Origin: Caulobacter sp. 602-2
Lineage (GTDB): Bacteria; Pseudomonadota; Alphaproteobacteria; Caulobacterales; Caulobacteraceae
Direction: 5' to 3'
NCBI RefSeq assembly: GCF_011043625.1
Contig: NZ_JAAKGT010000004.1
Span: forward strand, 186,001 to 250,000
Length of the DNA stretch: 64,000 bases
Below the pieces are notes generated by a model that saw only the letters and a program-made list of their open reading frames with translations, searched no databases and had not been told where the DNA came from. Position 1 is the first letter of the stretch, and each line of letters begins with the position of its first letter. Position numbers and translations under genes: made by a program. Of the stretch, positions 57,409 through 63,750 are shown in pieces.

Positions 57409-59115
57409 GGCCTGATGCTGGGCCGGCGGCAGCGCCTGGGGCGTCGGAAACACAAGGCGCACAAGGAGGCCGCCCATGGGGCTGGCGTCGAACTTGACCG
57501 TGCCGCGCAGCTGGCGGGCGAAGGCCGTCATCAAGGTGCGGCCCACCCCTTCGCCCGGGCCGGCCGGGGCGCCGGGACCATCGTCGCCGATCGCCAGCTC
57601 GGCCTCTTCCCCGCGCACGAAGAAGTCGACGGTCAGCACGCCGCCGCGCTCGGCCAGCGCGTGCTTCTGGGCGTTGGTGATGGCCTCGACGGCGAACAGC
57701 GCCAGCGGCGCCAGCCGGTCGGGGTCGATGACCAGCGGGTCGGCGTGCACCTCGGTGCGCACCGAGCCCTGGCCGTTGACGTCGCCGGCCAGCAGCAGGG
57801 CGGTCAGCTCCTCAAGGAAGGGCCGCAGGTCGACCCGCTTGAGGTCCGGCCCCTGGTAGAGGGCGCGATAGATCTGGGCCAGGGCGGTGATCCGCTGGCG
57901 GGTGTCGTTCATCGCCGTGCGCGCCGCCGGATCGGTCAGGGCGCGCTGCTGCATGTTCAGCAGCGAGGTGATGATCTGCAGGTTGTTCTTCACCCGGTGA
58001 TGGATCTCGCGCATCAGCGAGTCCTTCTCGGCCAGGCTGTCGCGTAGCGAGGCGTCGCGGGTGACGATGCCGGCCGCCATCTGGTCGAGGGTCTCGGCCA
58101 GCTCGCGGATTTCCGGCGGCGCGCGCTCGGCCTGCAGCGGGCGGACCGTGAAGCGGCCCTTGGCGTAGATCGCCGCGACCCGGCGCAGATAGACGATCCA
58201 GCGGATCACTTCCCGCTCGGTGGCCCAGAACACCGCGGCCAGCGCCAGGGCGAAGGCCAGCAGCGGCAGCAGCAGGCGCGAGATCGGCGTCAGGGTCGCC
58301 CAGGACATGATGCCCGGGGCGGGGGCCGACAGCATGACGAACACGTCGTCCTCGACCAGCGGGGCGGCGGAGAACAGCCGGCGGCGGCCCTGCGCGTCCT
58401 TGCCCGACCACAGGATGGTCTTCCGGCCGGCCTCGGTTTCCTCGCGCAGTTGGGTGTTGGCGGGGCCGAAGGCCTTTGGATCGGTGGCCGAGAACACGTT
58501 GCCCCGCGCGTCTGCCAGGCCGATCTCGGCTCCGTCGGGCAGGAAGCGGTTGGCGGTCTGGGGCTTGAGGCTCGACAGGGTGAGCACGGCCGCCATGGCC
58601 CCGTCGAACACGCCGGCGCTGTCTTCGGCGCGGACGGCGGTCAGCACCGACGGCTCGCCGGCGTAGACCGCTCCCGGAGCCGGCGCGACGGCCAGGTGCG
58701 CGCCGGCCGCCAGGTCGAGGAACCAGGGGCGCTGGGCGCGCTCGGGGTCGCGCGGCGTCGTGCCGGCCGCGCAGGCCACGCGGCCGTAGGCGTCGAAGCG
58801 GATCAGGTTGGCGTAGCCGGGCAGGCGCGACTTCACCGCGTCCAGCCGCCGGGCGCACTCCAGACCCACCGAGCCGGGGCCCAGGGTCTGGAGCAGCACG
58901 CCGGCCGCCTCGATGCGGGCCCGGGCGGTGGCGGCGCTGTGGCCGGCGGCGAGCTCGAGGCTCTGCCGCCGTGCGTCGCCCTCGGTGCGGAAGGCGAGGT
59001 ACGACTGCAGGACGCCGGCCATCAGGACGGGCAGCAGCGCGACCGTCAGGGCCAGGCCGAGCCTGACCCGGATCGTGCCGACAACCTCGGCCGCACGGCC
59101 GTACACGCGCTTCAC
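57400..59115 (-). CDS. phyK: Sensor histidine kinase PhyK of the general stress response
   Basis: Membrane sensor kinase of 571 aa that phosphorylates PhyR. A first membrane segment lies at about 17-37, then a periplasmic sensor domain (38-285), then a second segment (LLLPLLAFALALAAVFW, about 289-305) and a HAMP-like linker. The kinase core is of the HisKA_2/HWE group: phosphoacceptor His in EIHHRVKNNLQIITSLL and an ATPase domain with NAQKHALAERGG and GDDGPGAP. The GTG start overlaps the sigT stop by 4 bp (GTGA), so it is translated from the nepR-sigT transcript. Location and type match C. crescentus PhyK. Confidence 0.92.
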   Translation of the reverse strand: MKRVYGRAAEVVGTIRVRLGLALTVALLPVLMAGVLQSYLAFRTEGDARRQSLELAAGHSAATARARIEAAGVLLQTLGPGSVGLECARRLDAVKSRLPGYANLIRFDAYGRVACAAGTTPRDPERAQRPWFLDLAAGAHLAVAPAPGAVYAGEPSVLTAVRAEDSAGVFDGAMAAVLTLSSLKPQTANRFLPDGAEIGLADARGNVFSATDPKAFGPANTQLREETEAGRKTILWSGKDAQGRRRLFSAAPLVEDDVFVMLSAPAPGIMSWATLTPISRLLLPLLAFALALAAVFWATEREVIRWIVYLRRVAAIYAKGRFTVRPLQAERAPPEIRELAETLDQMAAGIVTRDASLRDSLAEKDSLMREIHHRVKNNLQIITSLLNMQQRALTDPAARTAMNDTRQRITALAQIYRALYQGPDLKRVDLRPFLEELTALLLAGDVNGQGSVRTEVHADPLVIDPDRLAPLALFAVEAITNAQKHALAERGGVLTVDFFVRGEEAELAIGDDGPGAPAGPGEGVGRTLMTAFARQLRGTVKFDASPMGGLLVRLVFPTPQALPPAQHQAGT

Positions 59116-59717
59116 CGCTGGGTGCTCAGGCGCTCCGCATCGGCCAGGATGGCGTGCATCGCGTCGCCGGCGGCGCCGCCGTCGCGATCATAGCCGCCCG
59201 ACTCGAGGATGGCCTGGAGGGCGCGGCGCGCCCGGCTGACCCGGCTTTTCACCGTGCCCACCGCGCAGCCGCAGATGTCGGCCGCTTCCTCGTAGGCGAA
59301 GCCGCCGGCTCCGACAAGGATCAGGGCTTCGCGCTGTTCGGGCGGCAGCATGGCCAGGCTCATGCGCAGTTCGTCCAGGGCGACCGGAGCTTCCGGATCG
59401 TCCACCGCCACCAGGGTCCGCTCGGCGGCCTCCTGGTCGAGCTGGCTCTGGCGCCAGGAGCGACGCTTCTCCGAGTAGAACTGGTTACGCAGGATCATGA
59501 AGGTCCAGGCCTTCATGTTGGTGCCCAGCTGGAAGCTGGCCCGGGCGTCCCAGGCCTTCATCATGGCGTCCTGCGCCAGATCGTCAGCGGCCGTCGGGTC
59601 ACCGGTGAGGGTGCGCGCGAAGGCCCGCAGGTGCGGGATGAGGGTGACGAGTTCTTTCTTGAAGACCCCGTCACGGGCCGGATCGATGGGCGATCGGCCG
59701 ACTTGCGCTTCGCTCAT
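59112..59717 (-). CDS. sigT: ECF sigma factor SigT (EcfG)
   Basis: Extracytoplasmic-function sigma factor of 201 aa that drives the general stress regulon. Region 2 is around LTGDPTAADDLAQDAMMKAW and MKAWTFMILRNQFYSEKRR; region 4 is LPPEQREALILVGAGGFAYE with the helix-turn-helix ADICGCAVGTVKSRVSRARR. ATG 59717 has GGGAGAG 8-10 bp upstream; a TTG at 59723 overlapping the nepR stop is possible. The gene is between nepR and phyK, in one operon. Confidence 0.96.
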   Translation of the reverse strand: MSEAQVGRSPIDPARDGVFKKELVTLIPHLRAFARTLTGDPTAADDLAQDAMMKAWDARASFQLGTNMKAWTFMILRNQFYSEKRRSWRQSQLDQEAAERTLVAVDDPEAPVALDELRMSLAMLPPEQREALILVGAGGFAYEEAADICGCAVGTVKSRVSRARRALQAILESGGYDRDGGAAGDAMHAILADAERLSTQR

Positions 59718-59719
59718 GC

Positions 59720-59905
59720 TCAACGCTCTCCCGAAGGCTTGTCAGCCTTGCGCAGGATGTCGAGGAATTCGTCCGGGACCGGCTCGTTGACCACCTCATC
59801 GAACATCTGCCGAAGCTTGACGCCGATGGCCTGCTGCCGAAGCCGCGCCTCGTCGAGCGAGGCGGCTCCCTTGCGTTGATCTTCCATGGGTACGTGTTCG
59901 ATCAT
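59720..59905 (-). CDS. nepR: Anti-sigma factor NepR
   Basis: Small protein of 61 aa that binds SigT and holds it inactive until phosphorylated PhyR displaces it. The conserved NepR core is IGVKLRQMFDEVVNEPVPDE followed by FLDILRKAD. ATG 59905 (MIEHVPMED) is used; ATG 59887 is an alternative. It heads nepR-sigT-phyK, behind a sigma-T promoter (59970-59994). The larger frame reading into phyR is antisense to phyR and not real. Confidence 0.93.
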   Translation of the reverse strand: MIEHVPMEDQRKGAASLDEARLRQQAIGVKLRQMFDEVVNEPVPDEFLDILRKADKPSGER

Positions 59906-59969
59906 GTCCTCGACGCCGGTTGTGCGCAGCGTCCGCCCCCTGCGGCCGAATGTGTAAATGCTGGAGGTC

Positions 59970-59994
59970 AACGCCACATTCCGCATCGGGTTCC
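59970..59994 (-). promoter_or_regulatory. Sigma-T (EcfG) type promoter for nepR-sigT-phyK
   Basis: Minus strand GGAAC (59994-59990), 16-bp spacer, CGTT (59973-59970). The expected start is about 57 nt before the nepR ATG. Autoregulation of sigT by its own product is established in Caulobacter. Confidence 0.9.
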
Positions 59995-60033
59995 ATAAGC
60001 TTGAGCATAGACTGCCAAAATTCGGTTCGGTGC

Positions 60034-60059
60034 GGAACCGCCCTCGCGCAGGGCACGTT
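60034..60059 (+). promoter_or_regulatory. Sigma-T (EcfG) type promoter for phyR
   Basis: Plus strand GGAAC (60034-60038), 17-bp spacer, CGTT (60056-60059), giving a leader of about 70 nt. It is divergent from the nepR promoter 40 bp away. A GGTTC-ggtgc-GGAACC palindrome (60024-60039) includes the -35 box. Confidence 0.88.
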
Positions 60060-60136
60060 ATGCACTCGACTGAACGGCATAGCTTTGCCGTGACAGAAGG
60101 CCTTTTTTGTTTCGAAGACACTCTACGGGAGGGGTC

Positions 60137-60928
60137 ATGAGTCTTCTTGCCCGACTGGCGCCGCACCTGCCCTACGTTCGCCGTTACGCCCGCGCCCTGA
60201 CCGGCGACCAGACGACCGGCGATCATTATGTGCGGGTGGCGCTGGAGGCGCTGGCCGCCGGCGAGCGTTCGCTCGACGCGGCGCTGTCGCCGCGCGTGGC
60301 GCTCTATCGCGTTTTCCACGCCATCTGGCTGACATCGGGCGCCCAGCTGGAAGCCCGTCGCGACGACGTCTCCGACGACGCCTCGCAGCGGCTCCTGCGC
60401 ATCGCCCCGCGTTCGCGTCAGGCGTTCCTGCTGACCGCCCTGGAAGGCTTCACGCCGACCGAGGCCGCCCAGATCCTGGACTGCGACTTCGGCGAGGTCG
60501 AGCGACTGATCGCCGACGCCCAGGCCGAGATCGACGCGGAACTGGCCACCGAGGTGCTGATCATCGAGGACGAGCCGGTCATTGCCGCCGACATCGAGGC
60601 GCTGGTGCGTGAGCTGGGCCACGACGTGATCGACATCGCCGCCACCCGCGGCGAGGCGGTCGACGCCGTCGCCCGCAAGACGCCGGGCCTGGTCCTGGCC
60701 GACATCCAGCTGGCCGACGGCTCGTCGGGCATCGACGCGGTGAAGGACATCCTGGCGCGCCTCGACGTGCCGGTGATCTTCATCACCGCCTTCCCCGAGC
60801 GCCTGCTGACCGGCGAGCGCCCGGAACCGACCTTCCTGATCACCAAGCCCTTCCAGCCGGAAACGGTGAAGGCGGCGATCGGCCAGGCGCTGTTCTTCCA
60901 TCCGCGCCGGACCCGCCAGGCCGCCTGA
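60137..60928 (+). CDS. phyR: General stress response regulator PhyR
   Basis: Anti-anti-sigma regulator of 263 aa. The N-terminal sigma-like domain (about 1-135) mimics ECF sigma regions 2 and 4 (LLARLAPHLPYVRRYARALT; LTALEGFTPTEAAQILDCDF) and binds NepR once the C-terminal receiver (about 140-255) is phosphorylated. The receiver has acidic EDEP near residue 151, phosphoacceptor Asp189 in VLADIQLADGSS and switch Lys in FLITKPFQPE. The start ATG 60137 has GGGAGGGG 3 bp upstream. Monocistronic; a strong terminator follows. Confidence 0.97.
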   Translation: MSLLARLAPHLPYVRRYARALTGDQTTGDHYVRVALEALAAGERSLDAALSPRVALYRVFHAIWLTSGAQLEARRDDVSDDASQRLLRIAPRSRQAFLLTALEGFTPTEAAQILDCDFGEVERLIADAQAEIDAELATEVLIIEDEPVIAADIEALVRELGHDVIDIAATRGEAVDAVARKTPGLVLADIQLADGSSGIDAVKDILARLDVPVIFITAFPERLLTGERPEPTFLITKPFQPETVKAAIGQALFFHPRRTRQAA

Positions 60929-60954
60929 CGGCCGGATCGGATATCCAGAACGAC

Positions 60955-60991
60955 GAAGGCCCCGGCGAGCGATCGCCGGGGCCTTCTCTTT
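60955..60991 (+). terminator. Intrinsic terminator after phyR
   Basis: A 14-bp perfect stem (60955-60968 with 60973-60986) closed by a GCGA loop of GNRA type and followed by TCTTTG. Confidence 0.93.
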
Positions 60992-61042
60992 GGTGCGTTT
61001 CCATCTCGGGCCTCTGCCGGGCCCTTCCTCAGTCCCGCGCGG

Positions 61043-61315
61043 CTAGTGGGCCGGCGCGGTCTGTTCCTGCGGCGTCTGCTTGGGCGCGGTGAGTTCGGTG
61101 GTGCCCTGCTGGGCTTCGGCCGGCGTATTGGCGCCCTTGTTGCTCTCGACCGAGGCCAGTTCGCCCGAGCGCATGCCCCAGCTGCCGAACAGCGCGACGG
61201 CGGCCAGCACGATCGAGATCACCAGCACCCAGAAGATGTGCCGGCCCCAGCGGCCTTGGCGCGCGGGGGTGGCCTTCAGAGTGGGCGAGTGGTCGGTGTT
61301 GATGTCGGTCGCCAT
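61043..61315 (-). CDS. Small single-pass membrane protein A (predicted sigma-T regulon)
   Basis: Protein of 90 aa. An N-terminal basic cytoplasmic part of 26 residues precedes one membrane helix (HIFWVLVISIVLAAVALFG, about 26-44). The outside part is Gln/Thr/Ala/Pro-rich and probably disordered (TELTAPKQTPQEQTAPAH). No family is recognised. It is the second gene of a pair; the start lies 9 bp after the stop of the first. The sigma-T promoter upstream of the pair suggests stress induction. Confidence 0.8.
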   Translation of the reverse strand: MATDINTDHSPTLKATPARQGRWGRHIFWVLVISIVLAAVALFGSWGMRSGELASVESNKGANTPAEAQQGTTELTAPKQTPQEQTAPAH

Positions 61316-61324
61316 GGGCGCCTC

Positions 61325-61525
61325 CTATTTCGTGTCGCTCCACGCGGCCGGAGCCGTGCGGCCGGCGTCGAGCTGGGCGGCGGCGAAATGCTGGACGGTG
61401 CCGACCGCCAGCGCCATGCCCAGCACGGTCGCCGCGGCGAGCAGGCGTGAACTCCGGGCTTGCCTGCGGCGACGCTGGGTTTCGAAGACCAGTCCGCCAT
61501 GCGCGGCTTGATAGGCGCGGATCAT
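61325..61525 (-). CDS. Small single-pass membrane protein B (predicted sigma-T regulon)
   Basis: Protein of 66 aa. It has a short cytoplasmic part rich in Arg (ETQRRRRQARSSR), one hydrophobic helix (LLAAATVLGMALAVGTVQHF) and a short outside tail. No family is recognised. I use ATG 61525 because GGGGAG lies about 8 bp upstream; ATG 61540 is possible and would contain part of that site. A sigma-T promoter (61572-61596) lies about 47 bp upstream. It probably forms a two-gene operon with 61043-61315. Confidence 0.75.
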   Translation of the reverse strand: MIRAYQAAHGGLVFETQRRRRQARSSRLLAAATVLGMALAVGTVQHFAAAQLDAGRTAPAAWSDTK

Positions 61526-61571
61526 CACGTCGCTCCCCATTCGCCCCGCGATGTCGCGGGATCAGGAGAAC

Positions 61572-61596
61572 AACGTTTCGCGCACGGCGCCGTTCC
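61572..61596 (-). promoter_or_regulatory. Sigma-T (EcfG) type promoter for the small membrane-protein operon
   Basis: Minus strand GGAAC (61596-61592), 16-bp spacer, CGTT (61575-61572). It is divergent from the sRNA promoter at 61661. Confidence 0.85.
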
Positions 61597-61660
61597 GCCG
61601 TCGCCGCACAAGCGCGGCCCGGTCTTTCGCCAATGGCGCGAAATATTTTTCGAAGTTCCG

Positions 61661-61685
61661 GGAACGCCGACCGGGGGAGGTCGTT
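61661..61685 (+). promoter_or_regulatory. Sigma-T (EcfG) type promoter for the GsrN-like sRNA
   Basis: Plus strand GGAAC (61661-61665), 16-bp spacer, CGTT (61682-61685). A transcript would start near 61691, exactly where a strongly structured RNA with a terminator begins. No ORF follows. Confidence 0.88.
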
Positions 61686-61690
61686 CTATG

Positions 61691-61806
61691 TCTGCGGAGG
61701 CGGCGACGCCCCCCCGACTTGAGGCTGGCGATAGTCAGCCTGCCGTCTCCGCAACCCCCTTTCTGTAGAGCCTTCAGGCGGATCGGAACCCCGACCCGCC
61801 TTTTCT
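61691..61806 (+). ncRNA. gsrN: GsrN-like general stress response small RNA
   Basis: RNA of about 115 nt with no coding content. A 12-bp stem (TGCGGAGGCGGC 61693-61704 with GCCGTCTCCGCA 61742-61753, one G-U) encloses an unpaired stretch GACGCCCCCCCGACTTG with seven consecutive C residues, and a 6-bp hairpin AGGCTG/CAGCCT (61722-61727 with 61736-61741). A C-rich linker follows. The 3' end is a terminator hairpin (AGGCGGATCGG 61776-61786 with 61791-61801, loop AACC) and a T-run. Sigma-T promoter, size, C-rich exposed loop and position next to sigT-phyR fit C. crescentus GsrN, which I recall binds katG mRNA. Identity by features, not by alignment. Confidence 0.78.
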
Positions 61807-61832
61807 GTGTCCGCTCTCGCGGGGGGTAAGGC

Positions 61833-62303
61833 TCAGGACTTGGGCTTGGGGGGACCTTCCAGGTCGATGCGCACGTCGGCGCGACGGCGCAGCGGGCGGG
61901 CCTCGCCGTCGCGGGTGACGGCGCCGGCGTCGCCGGCCGCCGTAACCTCGAACGAGACCTGCCGGAAGCCGACCCGGGCCAGGGCGCCGGTCACGGCGGC
62001 GGCCCGCTTTTCCGAAAGGGCCAGGTTGGCGTCGGGCGCGCCCACGGCGTCGGCCAGGCCCACCACGTGCACGTTCTTGGCCGTGCAGCCCTTGGCCATG
62101 TCGGCCGCGCCGCGCAGCACCTGGCGGGCCTCGCGGGTCACCGCCGCCGAATCCCGCTCGAAATAGATGGAGACGGAGAAGTCTTCGCAGGCCGCCGGAA
62201 GGGCCTCGATCTGCGACCGCGATTTCGGCCATGGGCTGCTCGCGCAACCGGCCGCCGCAACACCGATCGCCGCCATAGCGATCCAAACGCCCGCCTTGCT
62301 CAT
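61833..62303 (-). CDS. OmpA-C-like lipoprotein
   Basis: Protein of 156 aa. The lipobox is AAAGC (Cys near residue 20). The mature domain resembles the OmpA C-terminal peptidoglycan-binding fold: FSVSIYFERDSAAVTREARQ, then VHVVGLADAVGAPDANLALS and EKRAAAVTGALARVG. The usual NxxLSxxRA motif is changed to NLALSEKRAAAV. The protein likely ties the outer membrane to the cell wall. The start ATG 62303 is at the signal peptide. No sigma-T box is visible upstream. Confidence 0.85.
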   Translation of the reverse strand: MSKAGVWIAMAAIGVAAAGCASSPWPKSRSQIEALPAACEDFSVSIYFERDSAAVTREARQVLRGAADMAKGCTAKNVHVVGLADAVGAPDANLALSEKRAAAVTGALARVGFRQVSFEVTAAGDAGAVTRDGEARPLRRRADVRIDLEGPPKPKS

Positions 62304-62350
62304 TCGTCGCCCTCTTGTTGCACCCACCAAATCGCCCCTCCGGACATGCC

Positions 62351-62380
62351 AAAGGCGGCCGACGCGCGCCGACCGCCTTC
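62351..62380 (-). terminator. Probable terminator after the glycine-zipper gene
   Basis: On the minus strand AAGGCGG (62379-62373) pairs with CCGCCTT (62358-62352), with a further partial inner stem, followed by TGG; the T-run is short. It lies just downstream of the glycine-zipper stop. Confidence 0.5.
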
Positions 62381-62405
62381 GAGATCCTGTTCGGACGAGG
62401 CCGCC

Positions 62406-62747
62406 TTAGCGGGGGCTGCCGTCCTCCCAGAAATAACGACCGCTGCGCGAGTCGTAGTAGTAATACCGTCCAGCGCGCTCGTCATAGTACTGGCGACGAT
62501 TCACGTTGGTGGCGCCGCAGCCGCCGTCTTCGCGGCAGCCCTTGATGGCGCCCGCGGTGCCGCCGATGGCCGCGCCGATGGCCGCCCCGGTCCCTGCGTC
62601 GCCCGCGCCGACATTGTTGCCGATCACGGCGCCGGCGAGGGCGCCGAGGGCCGCGCCGCCGGCGGCGTTGCGTTCGGTGTTGCCGGTGGCGGTACAGGCG
62701 GTGGCCAGCAGGCCGGCGGCCGCCACGGCGATCACGGTGGTCTTCAT
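62406..62747 (-). CDS. Glycine-zipper lipoprotein (predicted sigma-T regulon)
   Basis: Protein of 113 aa. A lipobox (LLATAC, Cys near residue 18) is followed by a glycine-zipper region: NAAGGAALGALAGAVIGNNV and GAAIGAAIGGTAGAIKG (about residues 27-68), which forms membrane-associated helices as in OmpA-like, YMGG-type proteins. The tail is rich in Tyr, Arg and Asp (GRYYYYDSRSGRYFWEDGSP). Function is unknown. The start ATG 62747 is at the signal peptide. A sigma-T promoter (62783-62808) lies about 36 bp upstream. Confidence 0.87.
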   Translation of the reverse strand: MKTTVIAVAAAGLLATACTATGNTERNAAGGAALGALAGAVIGNNVGAGDAGTGAAIGAAIGGTAGAIKGCREDGGCGATNVNRRQYYDERAGRYYYYDSRSGRYFWEDGSPR

Positions 62748-62782
62748 CTTGGCTCTCCGTTCGAGCGTGTCCCGGTCACTCA

Positions 62783-62808
62783 AACGGAACATGGCCGAGG
62801 GAAGTTCC
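62783..62808 (-). promoter_or_regulatory. Sigma-T (EcfG) type promoter for the glycine-zipper gene
   Basis: Minus strand GGAAC (62808-62804), 17-bp spacer, CGTT (62786-62783). The predicted leader is about 28 nt. Confidence 0.83.
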
Positions 62809-62892
62809 GGCCCGCGCGCCTGGGAACCCCCGCCAAGCGCCGCCGTTTGCTCCGGACGGGGGCCGCTTTGGGCCGCGCCGAGGGGAGTTTGC

Positions 62893-63750
62893 ATGCGCGT
62901 CGAACTGGTCGCCAACGTCGCTTCGGGATCGGTGGGACGGGATGGTCCCGAGAGGGCCGAGGCGATCCTGGCCGAGCATGGCGTCGAGGCGACCGTCCAT
63001 GCACCGGCCGGCGGCGAGCTGGAGGCCTGTCTCTCGCAGGCGCTGTCGCGAAAGCCCGACGCGCTGTTCGTGCTGGCCGGCGACGGCACCGCCCGGGCCG
63101 CGGCCGAGATGGCCGGTCCCGACGGCCCGCTGGTCGCGCCGCTGCCAGGCGGCACCATGAACATGCTGCCTCGCGCGCTCTATGGCGAGCGGGCCTGGCC
63201 CGAGGCGCTGAAGGCCTGCCTGACCCACGGCGAGGAGCGGATGATCTCGGGCGGCGAGGTGGCCGGCCGACTGTTCTTCGTCGCCGCGATCCTCGGCAGC
63301 CCGGCCCTGTGGGCCGAGGCGCGCGAGGCCGCCCGGCAGGGCCGCGCGGACCTGGCCATCATGCGCGCCCAGCGCGCCCTGCGCCGGGCCTTCTCCAGCC
63401 GCCTGCGCTACGTGCTGGACGGTCGGCCCAAGGAGAAGACCGAGGCCCTGACCCTGATGTGCCCGCTGGTCTCCACGGCCCTGGACGCCGACGAGCGGGC
63501 CCTGGAGGCCGCGGCCCTGGATCCCTCCAACGCCCTCGACATCTTCCGCCTGGGGGTGAAGACCGTCACCGGCGCCTGGCGCGACGACCCGTCGGTCAGC
63601 GTCGGCCGCTGCCGGGTGGGGCGGGCCTGGGCCGGCGGGCGCATCCCGGCCATCCTGGACGGCGAGCCGGTGCGGCTGGACGACCACGTCTCGATCCGCT
63701 TCCGGCCCAAGGCCTTCCGCGCCCTGGCCCTCAGGGACGACGCGCCGTGA
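62893..63750 (+). CDS. Diacylglycerol kinase-family (LCB5-like) protein
   Basis: Protein of 285 aa. The nucleotide-binding glycine loop of the DAG kinase/NAD kinase superfamily is seen as LFVLAGDGTARAAAEMAG (GDGT), and PLPGGTMNMLPRAL is the second conserved loop (GGTxN). C-terminal beta-rich domain follows (about 150-285). It probably phosphorylates a lipid, but the substrate is unknown. The start ATG 62893 is the first methionine of the domain; the longer frame is antisense to the glycine-zipper gene. It overlaps the next gene by 4 bp. Confidence 0.85.
   Translation: MRVELVANVASGSVGRDGPERAEAILAEHGVEATVHAPAGGELEACLSQALSRKPDALFVLAGDGTARAAAEMAGPDGPLVAPLPGGTMNMLPRALYGERAWPEALKACLTHGEERMISGGEVAGRLFFVAAILGSPALWAEAREAARQGRADLAIMRAQRALRRAFSSRLRYVLDGRPKEKTEALTLMCPLVSTALDADERALEAAALDPSNALDIFRLGVKTVTGAWRDDPSVSVGRCRVGRAWAGGRIPAILDGEPVRLDDHVSIRFRPKAFRALALRDDAP

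Noticed and set aside
59720..60901. Minus-strand frame over phyR leading into nepR
   Set aside because: Only the last 62 codons match NepR; the rest is antisense to phyR.
61691..61806. 6S RNA
   Set aside because: A long hairpin with bulges was considered, but the sigma-T promoter, the short length and the C-run fit GsrN better, and no 6S-type central bubble with expected arms is evident.
61447..61829. Short plus-strand ORFs over the sRNA region
   Set aside because: Three overlapping frames, none with a ribosome-binding site or consistent codon use; the RNA structure and promoter explain the sequence better.
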